Positions 1 through 4,356 of a stretch of 6,645 bases of DNA are shown in pieces; the stretch's first letter is position 1, and each line of letters opens with the position of its first letter. The DNA is from Gemmatimonadales bacterium. Lineage in GTDB: Bacteria > Gemmatimonadota > Gemmatimonadetes > Gemmatimonadales > GWC2-71-9. Below the pieces are notes generated by a model. It ran no database searches, had not been told where the DNA came from, and worked only from the letters and a program-made list of their open reading frames with translations. The stretch is from contig JACCSE010000094.1 in NCBI GenBank assembly GCA_013813145.1, forward strand, positions 1 to 6,645. Reading direction: 5' to 3'. The translations under genes and the position numbers were made by a program.

Positions 1-110
1 GCGATCTTCTCCGCGTCGTTGTCCACGCAGACCACGTCGTTGCCGGTCTCCGCCAGGCAGGCGCCGGCCACCAGGCCGACGTATCCGCTTCCGATCACCG
101 CCACATGCAT
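1..110 (-). CDS. ugd: UDP-glucose 6-dehydrogenase family protein, N-terminal fragment (runs off the window)
   Basis: Only the first 36 codons are present; the gene continues beyond position 1. The translation begins MHVAVIGSGYVGLVAGACLA. It shows the Rossmann beta-strand, the GxGYVGL dinucleotide loop (residues 7-13), and an acidic residue (Asp30 in the CVDND stretch) at the end of the second strand, where it would bind the NAD ribose. This opening is typical of UDP-glucose/GDP-mannose dehydrogenases of the Ugd/TuaD/AlgD type, which oxidise a nucleotide sugar at C6 to a uronic acid in two NAD-dependent steps in the cytoplasm. The catalytic cysteine region is outside the window, so the substrate (UDP-glucose, GDP-mannose or other) cannot be read. 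The ATG lies one base after the TGA of the upstream wbpA-like gene with a GAGG six bases before it, so the two are almost certainly co-transcribed. It is a different protein from that neighbour, although from the same superfamily. Confidence 0.87.
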   Translation of the reverse strand, partial: MHVAVIGSGYVGLVAGACLAETGNDVVCVDNDAEKI

Positions 111-111
111 G

Positions 112-1398
112 TCACGCCTCTTTCGGCATTGCGTTTCGGGTATCGACGACGAGCCTGGCCGTCCGCTTCACCATCGAGTAATCCACCACCGAGTGATCGG
201 TCACCACCATGACGCAATCGGCCCCGGCCACCAGCTCCGGCGTGAGGTCGACCGACCGGTATTCGTGCCCGTCCTCGGCGAAGCAGGGTACGTGCGGGTC
301 GTGGTAGGAGACCCGCGCCCCCTGCCCCTCGAGCAGGCGGATGATGTCCAGCGCCGGGCTCTCGCGGATGTCCTCGATGTTTCGCTTGTACGCCACGCCC
401 AGCACCAGCACCGAGGCGCCGCGCACCGCCCGCCCCTGCATGTTGAGCGACTCGGACACTTTCCGCACCCAGAAGTGCGGCATCTCGGTGTTGAGCTCGC
501 CCGCGAGATCGATGAACCGGGTCTTGTAATTGAGCCCGCGCATTTTCCAGGCGAGATAGTGCGGGTCGATCGGGATGCAGTGCCCGCCGAGCCCCGGGCC
601 CGGCAGAAATTTCATGAAGCCGAACGGCTTCGTCGCCGCGGCCTCGATCACTTCCCAGACGTCCACGCCGAGCTTGTCGCACACGATCGCCATCTCGTTC
701 ACCAAGCCGATGTTGACGCTGCGGAAGGTGTTCTCCAGCAGCTTCACCAGTTCGGCTGCCTCGGTGGTGGAGACCGGGACCAGCCGCTCGATGGCCGGAC
801 GATAGAGCGCGCACGCCACCCGCAGGCAGTCCTCGGTGATCCCGCCGACGACCTTGGGGGTGTTGCGGGTCTGCCAGATCGTGTTGCCCGGGTCTACCCG
901 CTCGGGGCTGAAGGCGACGAAGAAGTCATCTCCCACTTTGAGCCCGGTGCTCTGGAGGGCGGGCAGGAGGATCTCCCGCGTGGTGCCGGGATAGGTCGTG
1001 CTCTCCAGGATGATCGCCTGCCCCTCTCTGAGCGTCTGCTTCACCGCCTCGGTCGCCGCCACGATGTAGCTGACGTCGGGGTCCTTGACCTTGGAGAGCG
1101 GCGTGGGGACGCAGATCGAGATCGCGTCCGGCTCACTCAGCCGGTCCATGTCGCTGGTGGCCTCCAGCAGCCCCGCATCCGCCACCCCGCGCAAATGCTC
1201 GTCGGCCACGTCCTTCACGTGCGAGTGCCCGCTGTTGAGCCGGTCCACCACTCGCTCGTTGACATCAAATCCGAGCACCCGGTAGCCGGCCTGGGCGAGC
1301 TCGATCGCGAGCGGCAGGCCGACGTAGCCGAGCCCCACGACACCGAAGAGCGCTTCGCGCCGGTTGGCCTTCCCGATGAGCTCATCCGCCCTGTCCAT
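112..1398 (-). CDS. wbpA: UDP-N-acetylglucosamine 6-dehydrogenase (WbpA-like)
   Basis: Predicted to oxidise UDP-GlcNAc to UDP-GlcNAcA with two NAD+, the first step towards UDP-2,3-diacetamido uronic acids; cytoplasmic. With the chosen start it is 428 residues, normal for the family. Seen in order: NAD loop GLGYVGLP (about 22-29), substrate-domain motif SPERVDPGN (about 164-172), helix KLLENTFR (about 219-226, with the conserved Lys and Asn), the catalytic cysteine in GPGLGGHCIP (Cys274), and the C-terminal UDP-binding Rossmann domain with YKRNIEDIRESPA (about 337-349). SPERxDPGN and GGHCIPIDP favour the WbpA group over UDP-glucose dehydrogenases. An in-frame ATG at 1440 would give 442 residues and overlap the upstream stop by 8 bases, but it has no nearby Shine-Dalgarno. 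GAAGAGG sits five bases before the ATG at 1398 and two before the ATG at 1401, and family N-termini match the shorter form. UDP-ManNAc dehydrogenase is the main alternative substrate class. Confidence 0.9.
   Translation of the reverse strand: MDRADELIGKANRREALFGVVGLGYVGLPLAIELAQAGYRVLGFDVNERVVDRLNSGHSHVKDVADEHLRGVADAGLLEATSDMDRLSEPDAISICVPTPLSKVKDPDVSYIVAATEAVKQTLREGQAIILESTTYPGTTREILLPALQSTGLKVGDDFFVAFSPERVDPGNTIWQTRNTPKVVGGITEDCLRVACALYRPAIERLVPVSTTEAAELVKLLENTFRSVNIGLVNEMAIVCDKLGVDVWEVIEAAATKPFGFMKFLPGPGLGGHCIPIDPHYLAWKMRGLNYKTRFIDLAGELNTEMPHFWVRKVSESLNMQGRAVRGASVLVLGVAYKRNIEDIRESPALDIIRLLEGQGARVSYHDPHVPCFAEDGHEYRSVDLTPELVAGADCVMVVTDHSVVDYSMVKRTARLVVDTRNAMPKEA
117..121 (-). promoter_or_regulatory. 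Ribosome binding site of the ugd-type gene
   Basis: The minus strand reads AGAGG here, with GAGG ending six bases before the ATG at 110. It lies inside the last codons of the wbpA-like gene, so translation of the second dehydrogenase probably follows on from that of the first. It fixes the start at 110 rather than at the in-frame GTG two codons later. Confidence 0.7.
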
Positions 1399-1403
1399 CA
1401 TCG

Positions 1404-1410
1404 CCTCTTC
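1404..1410 (-). promoter_or_regulatory. Ribosome binding site deciding the wbpA start
   Basis: The minus strand reads GAAGAGG, five bases before the ATG at 1398. It lies in the 34-base stretch between the aminotransferase stop and that ATG, and argues against the longer start at 1440, which has no comparable site at normal spacing. Confidence 0.65.
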
Positions 1411-1432
1411 GTTGGTGTGACCCCGTGTCCGG

Positions 1433-2548
1433 TCAGGCATAGAACTGCAGAACCGCCTCGATTACCGCGTCCTGCTGGTCCCGGGACATCTCGGGGTAGA
1501 TCGGAAGCGAAATTACCGTCTCGGTGGCGGCCTCGGACACCGGCATGCTCCCGGCCTGGTAGCCCAGATGCGCAAAGCAGGGTTGCAGGTGCAGCGCGAG
1601 CGGATAGTAGACCGAGCTGCCGATGCCCCGCTCCTTGAGCCGTGCCTGCAACTCGTCCCGCCGGGGGACCCGCAGCGTGTACTGGTTGTAGATATGACTG
1701 TTCAGCGAGTCCACCTGCGGTGGACAGACGGTGGGATGTCCGGTAAAGGCCTCGGTGTAGCGGGCGGCATTCCGGGCCCGGGCCGCGCTCCATTCGGCAA
1801 GGTGTGGCAGCTTGGCGAGGAGAACCGCTGCCTGAAGGGTATCGAGCCGGCTGTTGAACCCGACCTCGTCGTGATGGTACTGGCGACTCCCGCCGTGCAA
1901 GCGCAGCCGCCGGAGGCGCTCGGCCAGCGCGTCGTCACCGGTGACCATCATGCCGCCGTCGCCATACCCGCCGAGGTTTTTGCTGGGGAAAAAGGAGAGA
2001 GTGCCGACCGTCCCCAGCTCTCCTGCCATCCGCCAGTTCCCGGCGATCTGTCGGCGAGCGCCGATCGCCTGCGCGGCATCCTCGATCAGTGCCAGCCCGT
2101 GGCGCTCGGCGAGCGGCACGATGTCCTCCATGGCCGCCATCTGGCCGAACAGGTGGACCACGACCATGGCGCGGGTCCGCGGAGTGATGGCCGCCTCGAT
2201 GGCGTGAGGCGAGATGTTGAAACTGCCGGGGTCGATGTCAGCGAACACCGTGGTCCCGCCGGCGTTGTGGATTGCCCCCGCGGTCGCGAAGAAGGTGAAG
2301 GGGGTGGTGATGACCTCGTCGCCGGGGGCCAGATCGAGCGCCCGCAGCGGGAGCAACAGCGCGTCCGTCCCGCTGGCGCATCCGACCGCGTGCCTGGTGC
2401 CCGAGAGCCGCGCGACCTCGGCCTCCAACTGGGCCACCTCGGGCCCCATGATGAAGCCCTGGCGTTCGATGACGGCCATGATCGCACCGAGCACCACGTG
2501 CTTGATGCCACGGTACTGCGCCACCAGATCCAGCAGGGGGACGTTCAT
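1433..2548 (-). CDS. wbpE: DegT/DnrJ/EryC1/StrS-family sugar aminotransferase (WbpE-like)
   Basis: A PLP-dependent nucleotide-sugar aminotransferase of fold type I. In this context it is predicted to move an amino group, probably from glutamate, to C3 of UDP-3-keto-GlcNAcA, giving the 3-amino sugar that the neighbouring acetyltransferase would acetylate. From the chosen ATG it has 371 residues, near the usual family length. Motifs: N-terminal VPLLDL; GTDAL (about 60-64) for the PLP phosphate; IEDAAQAIGA (about 155-164), whose Asp157 pairs with the PLP ring nitrogen and Gln160 stacks nearby; SFFPSKNLGGYGDGG (about 185-199), whose Lys190 is the expected Schiff-base lysine; and the C-terminal Y-Y-P-L-x-L-H-x-Q region. 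An in-frame ATG at 2596 adds 16 Ala/Pro-rich residues absent from typical relatives and lacks a ribosome site, so 2548 is preferred (AGGA lies 12 bases upstream, rather far). The exact sugar is inferred from neighbours; other 3-keto or 4-keto sugars are possible. Confidence 0.88.
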   Translation of the reverse strand: MNVPLLDLVAQYRGIKHVVLGAIMAVIERQGFIMGPEVAQLEAEVARLSGTRHAVGCASGTDALLLPLRALDLAPGDEVITTPFTFFATAGAIHNAGGTTVFADIDPGSFNISPHAIEAAITPRTRAMVVVHLFGQMAAMEDIVPLAERHGLALIEDAAQAIGARRQIAGNWRMAGELGTVGTLSFFPSKNLGGYGDGGMMVTGDDALAERLRRLRLHGGSRQYHHDEVGFNSRLDTLQAAVLLAKLPHLAEWSAARARNAARYTEAFTGHPTVCPPQVDSLNSHIYNQYTLRVPRRDELQARLKERGIGSSVYYPLALHLQPCFAHLGYQAGSMPVSEAATETVISLPIYPEMSRDQQDAVIEAVLQFYA

Positions 2549-2676
2549 CAGTTGGGCTCGTCCTATGGCCGGTCCGGCAGCGGCCGGAGCGGTCATGTGG
2601 AAAGCGCCCGCACGCCGGCCGGAGCCGGACGAGCCGCGGGCGCGGTCAGTATCGGAAGCATCGGCAGCCGAGGAAG
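2549..2676. other. 128-base gap between acetyltransferase and aminotransferase genes
   Basis: No gene is supported here. The stretch is very GC-rich with several GCCGG/CCGGC runs. One short inverted repeat is visible: TCCGGC at 2573-2578 and GCCGGA at 2583-2588, with a four-base loop. There is no T-tract, so it is not a convincing terminator, and no clear -35/-10 pair was found. If the aminotransferase starts at 2596, the gap shrinks to 80 bases. Confidence 0.45.
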
Positions 2677-3267
2677 TTAGCTGGCGGCTCCGGGTCGGTC
2701 AATCTGGCGCAGCAGGCCGGCCTCTTCCCGGTACGCCGCTCCGCAGGAGCGGCAGGCGGCTGGCCCGTCCCGGAGCTCCAACCGTATACCGCACTGACAC
2801 ATCCATCCCACCCGGCGGGCGGGGACGCCGACCATCAGGGCGTAGGCCGGCACCTCGCCGCGGACCACCGCTCCGGCTCCGATGAAGCAGTATTCCCCCA
2901 ACGTCGCCCCGCAGACGATGGTGGCGTTGGCCCCGATCGAGCTGCCCCGTCGGACCAGCGTGCGCTGGTACTCCGATTTCCGGGAGACGTGGCTCCGCGG
3001 GGTCGACACATTGGTGAACACGCAACTCGGCCCGCAGAACACATCGTCCTCCAGAATCACGCCCTCGTAGACCGAGACGTTGTTCTGAATCTTGACGTTG
3101 TTCCCGATCCGCGTCCCGCCCATGACCACGACGTTCTGCCCCAGGTTGCACCGCTCCCCGATCACCGCGCCCGGCAGCACATGGCAGAAGTGCCAGATCT
3201 TGGTCCCGGCGCCGATGCTGGCGCCGTCGTCGATGTAGCTGGATTGGTGGGCGAAGTAGTCGGGCAT
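2677..3267 (-). CDS. wbpD: UDP-2-acetamido-3-amino-2,3-dideoxyglucuronate N-acetyltransferase (WbpD-like)
   Basis: A left-handed beta-helix (hexapeptide repeat) acetyltransferase of 196 residues, close to the family's usual length. It is predicted to transfer acetyl from acetyl-CoA to the 3-amino group of UDP-GlcNAc3NA, making UDP-2,3-diacetamido-2,3-dideoxyglucuronic acid, and to act as a cytoplasmic trimer. The opening Y-x-D-D-G-A-S-I-G-A-G-T-K-I-W-H-F matches the WbpD/WlbB subgroup; hexapeptide turns run from about residue 14 to 140, and the end of the coil reads V-G-V-P-A-R-R-V-G-W-M. After it comes an unusual cysteine set: Cys157-x-Cys159, then Cys172-x2-Cys175, resembling a small zinc-binding knuckle. 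The ATG at 3267 is the only reasonable start: the frame is closed by a TGA about 20 bases upstream. No good Shine-Dalgarno precedes it, and a heptamer repeat begins 11 bases upstream. The gene is followed on its strand by a wbpE-like and a wbpA-like gene, which supports the specific substrate. Confidence 0.88.
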   Translation of the reverse strand: MPDYFAHQSSYIDDGASIGAGTKIWHFCHVLPGAVIGERCNLGQNVVVMGGTRIGNNVKIQNNVSVYEGVILEDDVFCGPSCVFTNVSTPRSHVSRKSEYQRTLVRRGSSIGANATIVCGATLGEYCFIGAGAVVRGEVPAYALMVGVPARRVGWMCQCGIRLELRDGPAACRSCGAAYREEAGLLRQIDRPGAAS

Positions 3268-3278
3268 GGGGGTCGCTA

Positions 3279-3310
3279 GTCTCAGGTCTCAAGTCTCAGG
3301 TCTCAGGTCA
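3279..3310. repeat. Heptamer tandem repeat GTCTCAR, four units plus a partial
   Basis: On the plus strand the units are GTCTCAG (3279-3285), GTCTCAA (3286-3292), GTCTCAG (3293-3299) and GTCTCAG (3300-3306), followed by GTCA. The array lies 12 to 43 bases upstream of the wbpD-like ATG, where a promoter or upstream leader would be expected. On the transcribed strand it reads as repeated CTGAGAC. With no spacers and 7-base units it is not a CRISPR. It directly abuts the inverted-repeat element that follows. Confidence 0.9.
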
Positions 3311-3311
3311 C

Positions 3312-3394
3312 TGTCATCCCGAGCGGAGCGAGGGATCTTCTTCGCCTCGCTCGAGCCATTTCCGGGCAAGGTCCCCCGCCACCTTGGGATGACA
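3312..3394. repeat. Inverted-repeat intergenic element, 83 bases (TGTCATCCC ... GGGATGACA)
   Basis: The ends TGTCATCCC (3312-3320) and GGGATGACA (3386-3394) are perfect reverse complements, and the match extends to 11 of 12 bases inwards. Inside lies a second hairpin, GAGCGAGG (3326-3333) with CCTCGCTC (3345-3352) and an 11-base loop. The left end, GTCATCCCGAGCGGAGCGAGGGATC, is the pattern of a small non-coding repeat seen between genes in many GC-rich bacteria, whose conceptual translations give database artefacts of the 'PERSEGS...LRMT' kind. It begins two bases after the murB stop codon, so it will be transcribed as a foldable tail on the carB-murB message. It may stabilise the RNA end or slow transcription, but without a U-tract it is not a standard terminator. 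It encodes no transposase; how such elements spread is not shown by the sequence. Confidence 0.82.
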
Positions 3395-3396
3395 CT

Positions 3397-4356
3397 TCAG
3401 CCCTCGGGATTCAGATACTCCCCCCGCGCCCCAATCACCTTTACCTCCGGCTCCAGCCGCACCCCGAACCGCTCCGTGACCACCCGCTGCGCGTGGTCGA
3501 TCAGGGCCCGGACATCCGCGGCGGTGGCGTCGCCGGTGTTCACGAAGTAGTTGCCGTGCATCGGCGAGATTTCCGCGCCGCCGATTCGGTGACCTTTGAG
3601 CCCGGCGGCCTCGATCAGTTGGCCGGCGGTTCGGGGGCCGTCTTCCCGCTGCCAGCTCGGCCCCTCGGGGTTCTTGAAGACGCTGCCGCAGCACGGCTGG
3701 TTGAAGGGCGTCCCGCGCTGCCGCCACTCGAACATCTCCGCGATCTCTTCGTCCAACCAGTGCTGCTCCGCCGGCCGGAGCCGGACCGTGGTCTCGATCA
3801 CCACCCGGCCGTCGAGGCCACTCCGCCGGTAGGTGAACGGGACCTCGGCCCGGGAGAGGACTGCGTCGCGTCCGGCGGCGTCCACCACGGTCACGGTTTC
3901 GACGACCTCGGCCCACTCGCCGCCATGGCACCCGGCGTTCATGTAGACGCCACCGCCCGCGGTGCCGGGCACGCCGACGAAGATGTGGAGCCCGGCGAAG
4001 CCCGCGGCCGCGGTGCGCCGAGCGGCGAGCGGCGCCGGGAGGCCGGCGCCGACGGTCCAGCGCTCGCCGTCTCCGCGGAGCAGGTCCAGCCCCTTTCCCA
4101 TCCGTATCACCAGCGCGTCCAGCCCCTCGTCCGGCAAGAGGATGTTGGAGCCGAGGCCGACGATGAACCAGGGAATGCCTCCCTCGTGAGCCATCCTGAG
4201 CGCGGTCCCGACGTCCTCACCTCCGGCGGGGTGCACCACCGTCGCCGGACCGCCGATCCGATAGGTCGAATAGCGGGCCAGCGGTTCGGCCTCCCGCACC
4301 TGCCCCCGGATCTGGCCGCGAAGTGCCGCTGCGAAGCCGCTGCCGCGCGCTGTCAC
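3397..4356 (-). CDS. murB: UDP-N-acetylenolpyruvoylglucosamine reductase (MurB)
   Basis: A cytoplasmic FAD enzyme that uses NADPH to reduce UDP-GlcNAc-enolpyruvate to UDP-MurNAc, the second committed step of peptidoglycan precursor synthesis. It is 319 residues. The FAD domain begins with ARYSTYRIGGPA (about 27-38) and continues with VGLGSNILLPDEG (about 66-78) and VGVPGTAGGGVYMNAGCHGGE (about 128-147, key residues GxPGTxGGxVxMNAG). The catalytic region has FTYRRSG (about 174-180), CCGSVFKNP (about 222-230) with the proton-donor Ser225, HGNYFVNTGDATAADV (about 267-282), and the conserved acidic site LEPEV (301-305). The compact length and GSVFKNP arrangement fit the shorter MurB class rather than the longer E. 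coli type. The start is GTG at 4356, sharing GTGA with the carB stop, with GGAG eight bases before it. The same frame stays open far upstream inside carB, but that part has no MurB similarity. The C-terminus runs only a few residues past the conserved core before the repeat element. Confidence 0.95.
   Translation of the reverse strand: MTARGSGFAAALRGQIRGQVREAEPLARYSTYRIGGPATVVHPAGGEDVGTALRMAHEGGIPWFIVGLGSNILLPDEGLDALVIRMGKGLDLLRGDGERWTVGAGLPAPLAARRTAAAGFAGLHIFVGVPGTAGGGVYMNAGCHGGEWAEVVETVTVVDAAGRDAVLSRAEVPFTYRRSGLDGRVVIETTVRLRPAEQHWLDEEIAEMFEWRQRGTPFNQPCCGSVFKNPEGPSWQREDGPRTAGQLIEAAGLKGHRIGGAEISPMHGNYFVNTGDATAADVRALIDHAQRVVTERFGVRLEPEVKVIGARGEYLNPEG

Noticed and set aside
19..1638. Long plus-strand open frame of 539 codons opposite the wbpA-like gene
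   Set aside because: Arg/His/Pro-rich composition with no recognisable domain, fully antisense to a well-supported gene; open antisense frames are expected in GC-rich DNA.
1568..2680. Plus-strand open frame of 370 codons opposite the aminotransferase
   Set aside because: No family motifs, antisense to a strong PLP-enzyme gene, and explained by GC-biased third positions.
2699..3292. Minus-strand 197-codon frame overlapping the acetyltransferase in another frame
   Set aside because: Arg-rich shadow with no motifs; the 2677-3267 frame carries clear hexapeptide repeats and WbpD-type ends.
3279..3310. CRISPR-like short array
   Set aside because: Seven-base units with no spacers and only four copies.
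3326..3352. Intrinsic terminator after murB
   Set aside because: The hairpin is good, but no T-run follows on the transcribed strand, so it is treated as part of the inverted-repeat element; factor-dependent termination cannot be judged from sequence.
3266..3550. Plus-strand 94-codon frame across the repeat region
   Set aside because: Its translation comes from the repeat element and the antisense of murB; this is a known type of artefact.
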